Below are positions 1 through 7,723 of a DNA stretch of 64,000 nucleotides, piece after piece. Under the pieces are notes generated by a model that worked only from the letters and a program-made list of their open reading frames with translations, ran no database searches and was not told where the DNA came from. This DNA is from Paracoccaceae bacterium (lineage in GTDB: Bacteria > Pseudomonadota > Alphaproteobacteria > Rhodobacterales > Rhodobacteraceae), in NCBI GenBank assembly GCA_902631295.1, contig CACOXV010000007.1, positions 16,047 to 80,046 of the forward strand. Direction: 5' to 3'. The first letter of the stretch is position 1, and the number at the start of each line of letters is the position of its first letter. The translations under genes were made by a program, and so were the position numbers.

Positions 1-146
1 GAGAAAGATTGTACAACTGACTCAGAGCATTGTCTTTGTAATTAAGAAGTTCAATCATTTATAGTTTCTGGGCTGGAAAATTTTGCGAGCAATTTCTAGA
101 ATTTTTATTTTAAAATCGCTGATCGATATTTATTACAGGGCAATAT

Positions 147-365
147 TTGAAAAAAGACTGGCGTACGGAAATAAACTTGGATAACCATCAGCATCCATCA
201 AACCAAAACATTCAGAGATGTCCTAGGTGCTCAGCACCACTTAACACAATAGTCGTTCATGGACATGAAGCTTGTGCTGTTTGTAAATCAAATATATTTG
301 AATGCTGCACTGGAGATGTCTGCGGGACCGACGCTAATCTAGATCGCGGATATAATCGAACTTAG
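147..365 (+). CDS. small zinc-ribbon protein
   Basis: This 72-residue protein has two CxxC pairs (CPRC near residue 25, CAVC near 43) and two more Cys in CCTGDVC, which suggests a structural zinc ribbon. No catalytic domain is visible. The start is a TTG with CAGGG six bases upstream; no ATG is available in frame. It stands alone, convergent with the SnoaL-like gene on the other strand. Short proteins with a CPxC...VVHGH...CxxC pattern occur in Rhodobacterales, but I know of no function, and none is assigned. Confidence 0.6.
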   Translation: MKKDWRTEINLDNHQHPSNQNIQRCPRCSAPLNTIVVHGHEACAVCKSNIFECCTGDVCGTDANLDRGYNRT

Positions 366-407
366 CCCTATCTCGCTACGAGAAATAAGTAGTGGATAGG
401 TCTGCGT

Positions 408-737
408 TTAATTTTTAACGCCGCCGTGCACCTTCCAAAACTTACACTTATTATTTTCGAATCTTGCAAAAAACATAACTTCCCATTCAGGTTCGCCGTC
501 TTGCTTATATGAATGTCGGCCACAAATTATGCTCTCATCCTCATGGTAAACTTTAAAGTCACCAATGGACTGGCCACCTTCAGAAACCCAGCTCAAAACT
601 TCATTTTTAGTTTCATGGTTCCCGTCTGTATTTTCAAATACATAATCTTCAGCAAGCATTTCTTCTACTTCAGAAGTATTCCCTGTCGAGAAAGCTTTTT
701 CCCATTTATTAAGTTTTTCAATTGCCGATAAAGTCAT
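408..737 (-). CDS. SnoaL/NTF2-like small protein
   Basis: The predicted product has about 109 residues. The pattern of an N-terminal helix (IEKLNKWEKAFSTGN), LAEDYVF, a middle helix and two late strands (WEVMFFARFENNKCKFWKVHGG) fits the SnoaL-like/NTF2 cone fold, which holds small hydrophobic ligands or acts as an isomerase or hydrolase. The track starts nine codons earlier, but GAGG followed by seven bases and ATG places the start at MTLSAIEK. There is no operon partner. The substrate is unknown. Confidence 0.6.
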   Translation of the reverse strand: MTLSAIEKLNKWEKAFSTGNTSEVEEMLAEDYVFENTDGNHETKNEVLSWVSEGGQSIGDFKVYHEDESIICGRHSYKQDGEPEWEVMFFARFENNKCKFWKVHGGVKN

Positions 738-978
738 TTTTTTCCTCAAATTGAATTGCTGCACCTAGTATTTCATGGAATTTAAGTAAAGTAAGTACAA
801 ATTAAGTGGTAGTAATTAGCCAAACTAAAATTAATCACATATAAACGTGCGTGCTAACCTAATTTTGGCCAACAACTTCCAATCTAAATTTAAAGTCACA
901 CGGGCACAGCGGTAGAAGCTTCGTCTTTGTTTTTTAAGTGCAGAGGCTTGCATGGTCGTTGACCCATATGTTGAGGTT

Positions 979-1242
979 TTACTCTGTCATTTCTTCCATG
1001 CTATAAACTGTGTATTCGCAGCCGTTATCTTTGTCCCACTGTAATTCTTCCGGGCTATTCATAAATGCTCCCATCGCTTCCATGTCGGAAACATTTATAC
1101 AAGCCATAAACTCTTTTTCACCTACTTCGGCAAACCTCCATTCAGTCACAAATTCACCAGCTCCGGCTTTCATATCCTGTTTAATTTTCTCATGCAGGAC
1201 ATGCGCGCCTGTTGCTATAGTTCCACGAATAAACACATTCAT
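979..1242 (-). CDS. ABM/DUF3764-like small protein
   Basis: The protein has about 87 residues (MNVFIRGTIATG...). The arrangement beta-alpha-beta-beta-alpha-beta, with ACINVSDMEAMGAFMNSPEE in the second half, resembles dimeric alpha+beta-barrel proteins such as ABM, DUF3764 or EthD. The track ORF begins 34 codons upstream, but GGAGA just before ATG marks the internal start. It is the last gene of a short leftward cluster with the two genes to its right. No catalytic residue is recognised; members of this fold include small monooxygenases, isomerases and proteins of no known activity. Confidence 0.6.
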   Translation of the reverse strand: MNVFIRGTIATGAHVLHEKIKQDMKAGAGEFVTEWRFAEVGEKEFMACINVSDMEAMGAFMNSPEELQWDKDNGCEYTVYSMEEMTE

Positions 1243-1300
1243 AATTTTCTCCTTTAAATATTTAACACCGAATATACCGAGTTTCTTGAGAGAGCGATCA

Positions 1301-1654
1301 TTAGTCAGTAATTCCCTTAAGTTTACGTTCCGAGCAGTCCGCAATAAGCTTCATTTTCTTTTTTGCCGAGACCGCGTTTCCTTCAAAAATAACGTGCTTT
1401 ACGGATGGAGAGAGTTGCAGTTGTAAAGATGAATTTACTTTTGTTTTCAGTTTAGCCACTCCATTTTTGAATGCGGCACTCTTGCCAGTTGCAAGATCGC
1501 GCACAATAAAATATCGAGCTTCAAGTTCGCACTTGTTTACCAGAGTAATTTCAGCCTTGATTTCTTTACCAGAGCTGAATAGCCAAGAAAAAAGTCCGTC
1601 CGACTTAGCTTGGGACGCCAGCGTCAAAGATATAATTACAACTAGAACTCGCAA
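1301..1654 (-). CDS. small secreted protein, function unknown
   Basis: The 117-residue product starts with MRVLVVIISLTLASQAKSDG, a plausible Sec signal peptide cleaved near residue 18. The mature part is a basic, beta-rich domain with two Cys (KCELEARYF, IADCSER) that could form a disulfide. The only start is a TTG that lies two bases beyond the TAG of the upstream gene, so translation is probably coupled to it. The family is not recognised. The non-ATG start and lack of a separate ribosome binding site lower confidence. Confidence 0.5.
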   Translation of the reverse strand: MRVLVVIISLTLASQAKSDGLFSWLFSSGKEIKAEITLVNKCELEARYFIVRDLATGKSAAFKNGVAKLKTKVNSSLQLQLSPSVKHVIFEGNAVSAKKKMKLIADCSERKLKGITD

Positions 1655-1655
1655 G

Positions 1656-1949
1656 CTAAGCTTCAGACATTATGGATAATACTGGACCCATTGTTTCTTC
1701 AACCATCTTATGTCCAGTTTCATTAATTGACTGTGCACGTTGCTTTTGGCGCATTTCTAGTTCTGCTTTAGCATCTTCCTCAGAGGAAAATATAATTACT
1801 GATTGATGTGTATTAACATCTATTTGAAACCAAATTATATCTTCTGCTTTTGTTTGGCTTCTAAACTCACGATGCCAACCTTGCATAGTCTCCGCACTCG
1901 GAACGCCGTCAGGCCACTCCCATTTTGTATGGATTGCATACTTTGTCAT
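1656..1949 (-). CDS. small alpha+beta protein, duplicated locally
   Basis: The 97-residue protein starts at an ATG preceded by GGAG. The pattern KYAIHTKWEWPDG...IIWFQIDVNTHQSVIIFSSEEDAKAELEMRQKQR is compatible with a ferredoxin-like or ABM fold. Its C-terminus, SINETGHKMVEETMGPVLSIMS, is repeated almost word for word in a broken copy near 8,950-9,060, so the gene has been duplicated in this region. It heads a leftward cluster with the secreted protein downstream. Function is unknown. Confidence 0.6.
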   Translation of the reverse strand: MTKYAIHTKWEWPDGVPSAETMQGWHREFRSQTKAEDIIWFQIDVNTHQSVIIFSSEEDAKAELEMRQKQRAQSINETGHKMVEETMGPVLSIMSEA

Positions 1950-2053
1950 TTAAAAACTCCTTGAACTACTGACTTGAGGAAATCAAAAATGCAGTTTCGT
2001 GGCAACAAGAAAAATGTTTGCACGCGTATTTTACTAATTTCCTGTTCGCCTTG

Positions 2054-2125
2054 CTAAAGAAATGGAACGAATGGAATGCTACATCCGGACAAAAATATTA
2101 TAATTAATACTGATATTACGCGCAT
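2054..2125 (-). CDS. tiny lipoprotein (23 residues)
   Basis: This gene is below the length limit of the ORF track. It encodes MRVISVLIIIFLSGCSIPFVPFL: a short hydrophobic signal ending in the lipobox LSGC, then eight residues. If processed, the mature product would be a nine-residue lipid-anchored peptide. A GGGG stretch lies about six bases before the ATG. Small lipoproteins ending in a similar IPFVP pattern are familiar from roseobacters, which is recollection and not a search result. It could also be chance. Confidence 0.45.
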   Translation of the reverse strand: MRVISVLIIIFLSGCSIPFVPFL

Positions 2126-2265
2126 CGTAACCCCGATCCTTTTCTTTAAATTAAACCAAGCACAAAACCTACGCAATTTGCAATTTGGTTTCAATTAGAA
2201 CACAAAAACACGCCGTTAAAAAACGTGATTAACTTTTAATAGATTTTAGTTTTGCAAGCACTTAA

Positions 2266-2371
2266 TACAGGGTGGATCAGTTAATGGGGTTAAACTGATC
2301 CATAGTATGTTGGTGTTTTACGTGGATCAGTTGAACTGGGAGGTGACAATCTGATCCAAAACTTCCCTGTA
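2266..2371. repeat. miniature inverted-repeat element, possible IS remnant
   Basis: A 106-bp segment is bounded by TACAGGG on the left and its complement CCCTGTA on the right. Inside are TGGATCAGTT at 2273 and 2323, AACTGATCCA at 2293 and CTGATCCA at 2351, so four copies of an 8-mer alternate in direction. The first pair makes a perfect 10-bp stem. Multiple terminal copies of a TGGATCAGTT-like motif are, as I recall, typical of IS21-family ends, so this may be a deleted IS or MITE. No transposase is present and no clear target duplication is seen (cttaa versus ctaaa). Confidence 0.5.
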
Positions 2372-2531
2372 CTAAATAAGATTAGCTTTTGAACTTGCTA
2401 CTTCAACGCATAAATTGTCGCAGATTTCTGGGAAAATTGAATTTTGTTTGGCGTTAGGTATAAACATTCTGACTTATTGGCCGTTAGTATTATTGAAAGA
2501 AATATTCATTTAAAGCTCCCTTATTAAATTT

Positions 2532-2556
2532 CCCCTCGCTTGCGAGGGGTTTTTTT
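2532..2556 (+). terminator. rho-independent terminator
   Basis: A perfect stem CCCCTCGC / GCGAGGGG is followed directly by seven T residues on the plus strand. No annotated rightward gene ends nearby, so it may end a small RNA transcribed from the preceding ~150 bases. Confidence 0.75.
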
Positions 2557-2767
2557 AATTACTTGTAAGATTTAATTTAAACGCTTTAAAACCTCACGCC
2601 TAATACGCAACTGAAGCCAATTAATTTAAAAATGGTTTAAACCACTTATAAAGGCCAGAAAATTAGGGCATGGTTAAATAGAAAAAGAGTGGGTTGGATT
2701 TTTAATAAAGGTAACTATTTAAACAATAAGTCATACATCCAACAGTTTTTATACAGAGGAATAAATA

Positions 2768-3151
2768 ATGAAGAGTTTTCCAGAATTAATTAATGAAGCA
2801 AACAATCAAATAAATACCGTTTCAGTAGAAGAACTACAGTCTATAATAGATGACCCGAAGCTCATACTTGTGGATGTGCAATCAAAAGAGGCTGTTGAAG
2901 AAAGTGGTATGATAAAAAATGCGATACATGCCAACCGTGGTTTTCTAGAGTTTTATTTTGATCAAAGAGCAGATAACCCTTTCAAAAAAATAGATGTAAA
3001 ATCTGATAGTAAAATAATAGTTTATTGTGGAGCAGGCGGACAAGGTGCCTTGGCAACAAAAACACTTGTGGATATGGGCTTTAGTGATGTGAGTAATTTA
3101 GAGGGTGGATCAGGGGCCTGGGTTGAAGCGGGTAATATACTCTATGCGTAG
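2768..3151 (+). CDS. rhodanese-domain protein
   Basis: This is a single-domain rhodanese of 127 residues. It has the VDVQSKEAVEESGMIKNAIHANRG segment and the active-site loop YCGAGGQGA, where the Cys would carry a persulfide. No signal peptide is seen, so it should act in the cytoplasm as a sulfurtransferase or phosphatase-like protein. The start ATG follows AGAGGA with good spacing. It is isolated, so its sulfur donor and acceptor cannot be inferred. The family assignment is firm and the role is open. Confidence 0.85.
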   Translation: MKSFPELINEANNQINTVSVEELQSIIDDPKLILVDVQSKEAVEESGMIKNAIHANRGFLEFYFDQRADNPFKKIDVKSDSKIIVYCGAGGQGALATKTLVDMGFSDVSNLEGGSGAWVEAGNILYA

Positions 3152-3191
3152 TGGTATTATTTTAAAACCGCTGCTTTCAATAATTTCAGTA

Positions 3192-3656
3192 TTAGCAATC
3201 TCTGTAACTTATGCTGGCATCAGGAAGAACAGTTTTACATAATCGAGCATTATTCAGCTGATCTTCAGATATAGAGGCATGAAGAAGATAGGCTTCAATC
3301 AGATTAACATTAACAAAAAGTGCTTGGCTAAAATCTGCTAGCTCTAATTCCGCACCGCTTAAATTAGTTTTTACCAGCGTGGCCTCTGAGAGATTCGCCC
3401 CATTCATATAAGTGTTGCTCAAATTGCTGTTTGACAGGTTTGCATTGCCTAGATCAACATTAACCAAATAACTCTCGCTTAGATCTGCCCTGCTCAAGTC
3501 AACTTTGAAAAGTTTATAATTGCCAAGGTTCAATTTAGACAAATTACAGCCATTACAGGACCGATTTTCAATCAAAAGTTTGAGTATCTTATCTTCACTG
3601 GCATCACAGTGATTAGCCAAAAGGCAAAACATTATTATCGGGACTAATTTGGTCAT
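3192..3656 (-). CDS. secreted pentapeptide-repeat protein
   Basis: The 154-residue protein has an N-terminal signal (MTKLVPIIMFCLLANHCDA) and then about 12-14 tandem pentapeptides of the A(D/N)LxX type (LSRADLSESYLVNVDLGNANLSNSNLS), which fold as a right-handed beta-helix. A CNGC motif sits near residue 35 and two Cys lie in the C-terminal tail, so disulfides are likely in the periplasm. No strong ribosome binding site is seen. It is not linked to a quinolone or toxin gene, so its role is unknown. Confidence 0.75.
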   Translation of the reverse strand: MTKLVPIIMFCLLANHCDASEDKILKLLIENRSCNGCNLSKLNLGNYKLFKVDLSRADLSESYLVNVDLGNANLSNSNLSNTYMNGANLSEATLVKTNLSGAELELADFSQALFVNVNLIEAYLLHASISEDQLNNARLCKTVLPDASISYRDC

Positions 3657-3813
3657 AAAAATACTATAGCAAAATAGCTCGGCTCAATAAAAGCGTTAGT
3701 AAAACTTTACCGATAAGATTTCAGTCAACTGTGTTACTTGTTCTGAAAATATACTCAATATAGAATTTTTATTAAGCTAGAAAGCGCAATAAAAGAGGAT
3801 AAATTCTTAAAGG

Positions 3814-4443
3814 CTATCCATAAACTAATTTAACGCTAGGTCGAACACCTGTTTGTTGGGCGATCCGCTGCACATTAGGAAAGTTACTTAGTTCTGGATG
3901 CTCTCGCGACGGTTTAAGCCAAGTTGTAAGCATATATAAATAAATATCGGCTGCACTGAAGCACTCACCTAGGATCCATTTTTTCTCGCCAATTTGGTCA
4001 TCAATTATCCGCAAAGTCTCCATTAACCTTTTTTGCCCACGCCTTTGCGCTCCTGGCTCATCTTCTATCGTATCAGCAAATCGATATGGGTGATAATCCT
4101 GCTGAAATGCAGTTTGAATTGAACTAGAGAAGTAAACGAGCGTCTGGAGAAAAAGACTACGCAGTGGTGAATTTGGTGTTGGAGCTAATTGTGCGGCTGG
4201 ATGACGATCGCATAGAAATATTGTTATAGCTGCGCACTCATACATTGCCCCATCGTCCCAAATAAGTACTGGTATCCATCCGTTTGGATTAATTCTTAAT
4301 TGCTCCGATGGTCGTGGTTTGCCTCGGATGGTCGTTGTCGATATGAGTTCGTAAGGTGCGCCAATTTCTTCTAGAAGTACTCGCACACCCATCGATGCGG
4401 TTCCCTCTACGTAATATAATTTGTAGCCTGACAATTTTTCCAT
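3814..4443 (-). CDS. glutathione S-transferase family protein
   Basis: About 209 residues. The N-terminal thioredoxin-like domain reads YKLYYVEGTASMGVRVLLEEIGAPYELI...PNGWIPVLIWDDGAMYECAAITIFLCD, with the cis-Pro and the E-C/S glutathione-binding turn. The helical C-terminal domain includes LGECFSAADIYLYMLTTW, the usual N-capping motif. The track begins one codon earlier at a GTG; the ATG is preferred. It lies just downstream of a GFA-family gene on the same strand, hinting at a shared thiol-conjugation role. The substrate is unknown. Confidence 0.85.
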   Translation of the reverse strand: MEKLSGYKLYYVEGTASMGVRVLLEEIGAPYELISTTTIRGKPRPSEQLRINPNGWIPVLIWDDGAMYECAAITIFLCDRHPAAQLAPTPNSPLRSLFLQTLVYFSSSIQTAFQQDYHPYRFADTIEDEPGAQRRGQKRLMETLRIIDDQIGEKKWILGECFSAADIYLYMLTTWLKPSREHPELSNFPNVQRIAQQTGVRPSVKLVYG

Positions 4444-4481
4444 CACTTATTTAACGCTAAAAACCTTACAAAGATCAAAAA

Positions 4482-4913
4482 TTAAGGCTGCATTTCGGTG
4501 CTATCAGGGCCGGCCACATGCCATTTGGCCTCCGAAATAGTTTCAATCCAAGCAACTTTTGATTGCCCAAAAATGTGCTTTGTTGGAGTAAGTGTATGGT
4601 GCTGATCTAAAAAGCCTGTTCTAACGTTGAAAACTGATCTATCAGTTGCTCTAGCATAAATTTGACAACCGCAATTACCGCAAAACCCCTGAACCCGTTT
4701 GTTACCACTGTCTGCAACTTTTGTGTATTCAGTTACCTCCCCGCTGATCTTTATATCTTCGTTTTTAATAATTGCGACTGGTCTAAACGGAGCACCGCTA
4801 AACTGCTGGCAATCCGTGCAATGACAGGCAATTACCATATCTTCAGATACTTTGCCGCTGATTTGAATTCTTCCACAGTGGCAAGATCCGTTTACGTTTA
4901 CATAGTTGGACAT
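4482..4913 (-). CDS. GFA/CENP-V domain zinc protein
   Basis: The 143-residue protein carries the complete GFA pattern: CHCGRIQ near residue 11, CHCTDCQQFSGAPF near 31, and CGNCGCQIYA near 79. These Cys bind two zinc ions in the family whose founder was described as a glutathione-dependent formaldehyde-activating enzyme. It is cytoplasmic. It is encoded 38 bp upstream of the GST on the same strand and is the first of three GFA proteins in this window. The actual substrate is unproven for most family members. Confidence 0.88.
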   Translation of the reverse strand: MSNYVNVNGSCHCGRIQISGKVSEDMVIACHCTDCQQFSGAPFRPVAIIKNEDIKISGEVTEYTKVADSGNKRVQGFCGNCGCQIYARATDRSVFNVRTGFLDQHHTLTPTKHIFGQSKVAWIETISEAKWHVAGPDSTEMQP

Positions 4914-4942
4914 TTATCTTATTTTTTAAACGTTTTTAAAAA

Positions 4943-5230
4943 TTAGCTCACATATGAGGTATTGTGCTTGATAACAGTGCTAACCTCCGAGATTTCACTG
5001 GCTGGCACACCGGCGCGCTCTGCATGTTCTTTAACGAGTTCTTCACTGTCAGCATTGTAAACGCAGTATATTGCATCCCCAATTACGTAGCTTTGCTCCT
5101 GGGCAATATTTTTTCCCTCAGAACGCATAGCTTCAAGAACTCCCTCAGAACCCTTGCCTGCATTATTCAAGTCATTTTTAGGAAGGCTTCCCGCGCCTGC
5201 CATCTCTCTTTTAATCAAAAACTTTTTCAA
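4943..5230 (-). CDS. DUF4242-like small protein
   Basis: The 95-residue protein begins MKKFLIKREMAGAG and continues ...EQSYVIGDAIYCVYNADSEELVKEHAERAGVPASEISEVSTVI. This matches the pattern of DUF4242 proteins (ferredoxin-like fold; one studied member binds nickel). It sits in a leftward run with the GFA and GST genes (gaps of 29 and 38 bp), so the three may be co-transcribed. No enzymatic role is assigned. Confidence 0.75.
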   Translation of the reverse strand: MKKFLIKREMAGAGSLPKNDLNNAGKGSEGVLEAMRSEGKNIAQEQSYVIGDAIYCVYNADSEELVKEHAERAGVPASEISEVSTVIKHNTSYVS

Positions 5231-5268
5231 CTTATTATCTCCTAATTATCATTATACACTTAAATTAA

Positions 5269-5544
5269 TTAATCTGACGCAATGGACATTGACATTGATG
5301 CTGGGTCGGTGTCTCCGCCTGCTGAAGCGATAAGGTCTGCTTCATTTTCCATATGTTCCCGTATAACGTCCATATTCGGGGTATACATTACTACATGTAT
5401 AGTATCTTTATCCTCTATATCTTGGCCTCTGTAAATCGTCTTTATTCCATATTTACTGCTTCTAAGATCTTCTGCGCCGTCATATGCAGCTAGCCAATGA
5501 TCAAAACCTTTTGTTATCTTTTGCTTTAGAATAAGTGTTGGCAT
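5269..5544 (-). CDS. DUF3764-like small protein
   Basis: The 91-residue protein (MPTLILKQKITKGFDHWLAAYDG...GIKTIYRGQDIEDKDTIHVVMYTPNMDVIREHMEN) has the order of a DUF3764/ABM-type alpha+beta barrel, with a central TIHVVM strand. The start is set by AAGGAAAGAG before ATG, 12 codons inside the track ORF. It lies 38 bp upstream of the DUF4242-like gene and probably heads that leftward cluster. Function is unknown. Confidence 0.7.
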   Translation of the reverse strand: MPTLILKQKITKGFDHWLAAYDGAEDLRSSKYGIKTIYRGQDIEDKDTIHVVMYTPNMDVIREHMENEADLIASAGGDTDPASMSMSIASD

Positions 5545-5795
5545 CTCTTTCCTTTTCAAAACTAAACCTAGTGTTAGCATACACTCGGAATTAAGCTTGC
5601 ATAGTACAGGTTTAGTAGTGTCTTTTATTTTGGATAATTAATATAATTAGAAAAGTATCAATTCAGTTGATTAGATAAATATTTTTCAAAGCTTTGATAT
5701 CTAATGGCCGAACTTAGTTTTCGAGACAGGTAAAAACATGATATAATGCAAAAGGCAGCTTGCAAAGTTTGTTGCTATCGGAGAAGTTTGAATAA

Positions 5796-6473
5796 ATGAT
5801 TAAACTTATTTATTTTAAAATGAGAGCGTTAGCCGAAGCACCACAACTGCTTTTGGCTTATTGTGGAATAGATTACTAGTATTGCATGTCGTGGGATCAC
5901 TTTGACGAAGAGTGGTCGAACGTAAAACCCAAAATTCCTTTTCAACAGCTACCCATTCTGGAAGTCGAAGATGGCACTCAAATTTGCCAAAGCGTTGCTA
6001 TTCTCAAATATATAGAAAATGTAGGTGGTTTAACAATCAATGATCCTGTGAAAGCCGCGGAAGCCATGGGCGTTTTGCAAAGTGCCCAAGAATTATTCGC
6101 CCCACTGAATCCAACAGTAAATTTTGCTATTGGACAGAATTTTTGCAACAAAAGAGATAATATGAGAGCAAATTTAAAAAGCCGGTTTTCCGATTTAGCC
6201 CGGTATCTTGATAATCATAAAGGTAGATACTTTATCGATGATACTCCAAGAGCTGCAGAATTTGCCTGTTTTCATCATCTTGATTTGTCCAGAAAATTAG
6301 ACCCAGAATTACTTAATGAATTCCCAAGATTAATAAAGTTGGTAAAAGATATTGAAAATATTGAAGCGGTCTCAAAATATCTGAAAAACAGGCCGAAGTT
6401 GGTGGATGTGGGAATACAGCCAAAACTGATAATAAATGGACGTGCACATCCTACTGGAGTTAACAAAACTTAG
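5796..6473 (+). pseudogene. glutathione S-transferase interrupted by in-frame TAG
   Basis: The track lists only 5886-6473, but the same frame is open upstream from ATG 5796. It encodes MIKLIYFKMRALAEAPQLLLAYCGIDY, a TAG at 5877-5879, and then YCMSWDHFDEEWSNVKPKIPFQQLPILEVEDG. Together these make a complete sigma-like GST of about 225 residues: the YF.MRALAE start holds the usual glutathione-activating Tyr, and the SV turn follows QICQS. The fragment after the stop lacks the first strand and helix and has no ribosome binding site. TAG is used as a normal stop elsewhere in the window, so recoding is unlikely; a recent nonsense mutation or a base-calling error fits better. Confidence 0.8.
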
Positions 6474-6514
6474 ATTTATGTTGAAACTTCGTGTGTCGGA
6501 ACTTTTTAAGTTGA

Positions 6515-6544
6515 AGTAGAGGTTAGTATTATCTTCCCTCTACT
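6515..6544 (+). terminator. weak hairpin after GST
   Basis: AGTAGAGG and CCTCTACT form an 8-bp stem about 40 bp past the GST stop, followed by an A/T-rich tail without a clean T run. It is possibly a terminator. Confidence 0.3.
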
Positions 6545-6634
6545 AAAAATTCTTTTAAGGATACTAAGATAACGAGCAATTGCTGATTGTATGTATGAAC
6601 CCATTTTTTTTATGAAAGTATATGAGTAAACTTC

Positions 6635-6784
6635 CTAGAACATTGGGTTCATCAAACTAAAAGTCTCATACCAGTCTGAGCCTTCTGTTGCTAGAAGCAT
6701 CATAACTGGTATTCCAACAATAAAAAATACACAGCTTAAGAAAGCCCAACCGAGCCCACTGTTGTTAGATGCATTTGCGTTCAT
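6635..6784 (-). CDS. 49-residue single-pass membrane protein
   Basis: This gene is absent from the track because of its length. The product begins MNANASNNSGLGWAFLSC, and its transmembrane helix is approximately LGWAFLSCVFFIVGIPVMMLLA, with a short charged tail (TEGSDWYETF). Its ATG overlaps the TGA of the upstream secreted peptide gene as ATGA, a typical translational-coupling arrangement. Function is unknown; the coupling suggests the two small products act together or are simply co-expressed. Confidence 0.6.
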   Translation of the reverse strand: MNANASNNSGLGWAFLSCVFFIVGIPVMMLLATEGSDWYETFSLMNPMF

Positions 6785-6939
6785 GCACTTGTTTCCATAC
6801 ACATACCCAATTCAGCATTCCACTCTTGCCCAACTTCGCATGTCATTGCTGTATCCGTACCATGCTTGTTGCAACCGTCTGCAAGAGTAAATGAGGTTGA
6901 TAGGATCACTGCAAATAGTGTTGTACTTAATAATTTCAT
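6781..6939 (-). CDS. small secreted Cys-containing peptide
   Basis: The 52-residue product (MKLLSTTLFAVILSTSFTLADGCNKHG...MTCEVGQEWNAELGMCMETSA) has a clear signal peptide cleaved after LA-D, and a mature part of about 33 residues with three Cys. The C-x-GQ-W-x(4)-G-x-C pattern resembles short periplasmic peptides common in roseobacters. CAGGAGAATATT precedes the internal ATG, so the longer track ORF is rejected. It is coupled by ATGA to the membrane protein downstream. Confidence 0.65.
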   Translation of the reverse strand: MKLLSTTLFAVILSTSFTLADGCNKHGTDTAMTCEVGQEWNAELGMCMETSA

Positions 6940-7062
6940 AATATTCTCCTGTTTAGATGGATGAATCTTAGCTCGACGAAAGTGCAATTCAATGCGACTT
7001 TCTGTCAGATATAACGTTTGGCACTTCGAACGGAACCCGTGCTTTCGTTAAAGGACAAAAAC

Positions 7063-7488
7063 TTATTTATTAAGGCGGTGAATAGTATCTACCAGTGTAT
7101 CTATTTCATCTATTGTTTCACTGATCATACCTTCGACAAACAAATTTCGAAAACGTCTTTCAGAAGCCGTAATTGCAATTACAGGTTTGTTATTTGCATA
7201 ACTGAAACCTATTTCTGCTGCTGTTCCAGAATCAATATCTTGACCGGTTAATAGCGCTACAGTCAGATCAGAACTTTCTAATGCGGTGAGATCATTATTA
7301 AAAATTTTCCCTTTGGTTGCAGCTGTCATAATAGGCTGTTCAAGCTCCTTTTCAGAAACACCTCTTTGGTCTCGGTGGGGAAGAAAACAAGCAAAACCAT
7401 TATCTTCTAACAGTTGCGAAATTTTCTCCAGATAATGCTTCTCGTGGGAATTAAATAAAGGTCCGGCTATGTAAACTTTCTTTATCAA
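7063..7488 (-). CDS. nucleoside 2-deoxyribosyltransferase family protein
   Basis: The 141-residue protein starts MIKKVYIAGPLF, the nucleotide-binding start of the family. It has a D-L-T-A-L-E-S-S-D segment and then GQDIDSGTAAEIGFSYANNKPVIAIT, where the Glu of the TAAEIG stretch matches the catalytic position in deoxyribosyltransferases. The reaction would exchange or hydrolyse the base on a 2-deoxynucleoside or its monophosphate, in salvage or nucleotide sanitation. It is a stand-alone gene. Confidence 0.85.
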   Translation of the reverse strand: MIKKVYIAGPLFNSHEKHYLEKISQLLEDNGFACFLPHRDQRGVSEKELEQPIMTAATKGKIFNNDLTALESSDLTVALLTGQDIDSGTAAEIGFSYANNKPVIAITASERRFRNLFVEGMISETIDEIDTLVDTIHRLNK

Positions 7489-7537
7489 AATTAGTCCTGT
7501 GCTTGATTTTTAACGGTACTCAACAATTACTAGTCAT

Positions 7538-7723
7538 TTACTTTTTTGGCTCGATATCAATCCTCAAAAGTTCCTGAGTAAGACGGTTTTTATACCTTCT
7601 TTGTCTGCGTCTTGCCTTACTTGAGTTTGCTCTCCAATTTTGTCTTTTATCCTGAACCAATTCTTCGAGGTCATCGACGGTCTCAATTAGTTCAGCATCT
7701 GCTTCACGTGTCCTTCTTGCCAT
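7538..7723 (-). CDS. small basic helical protein
   Basis: The product has 61 residues and is rich in Arg and Lys, with an acidic helix (ADAELIETVDDLEELVQDKRQ) followed by KARRRQRRYKNRL. It has no known domain; its charge suggests RNA or DNA binding. Its ATG lies 20 bp inside the end of the upstream small membrane protein gene, so it is probably translationally coupled. Confidence 0.5.
   Translation of the reverse strand: MARRTREADAELIETVDDLEELVQDKRQNWRANSSKARRRQRRYKNRLTQELLRIDIEPKK

Larger units (their letters stand above)
1950..2767. other. 800-bp intergenic region
   Basis: No ORF of ordinary length is credible here. It contains the 23-residue lipoprotein gene, the TGGATCAG inverted-repeat element, a strong rightward terminator, and A+T-rich DNA upstream of the rhodanese gene. 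Confidence 0.6.

Noticed and set aside
1010-1426. 138-residue ORF on the plus strand
   Set aside because: It is antisense to the ABM-like gene and the secreted-protein gene, which have signal or ribosome-site support; no family features.
5877-5879. TAG read as pyrrolysine or another amino acid
   Set aside because: TAG ends other genes in this window and no decoding machinery is seen; a nonsense mutation or base error is simpler.
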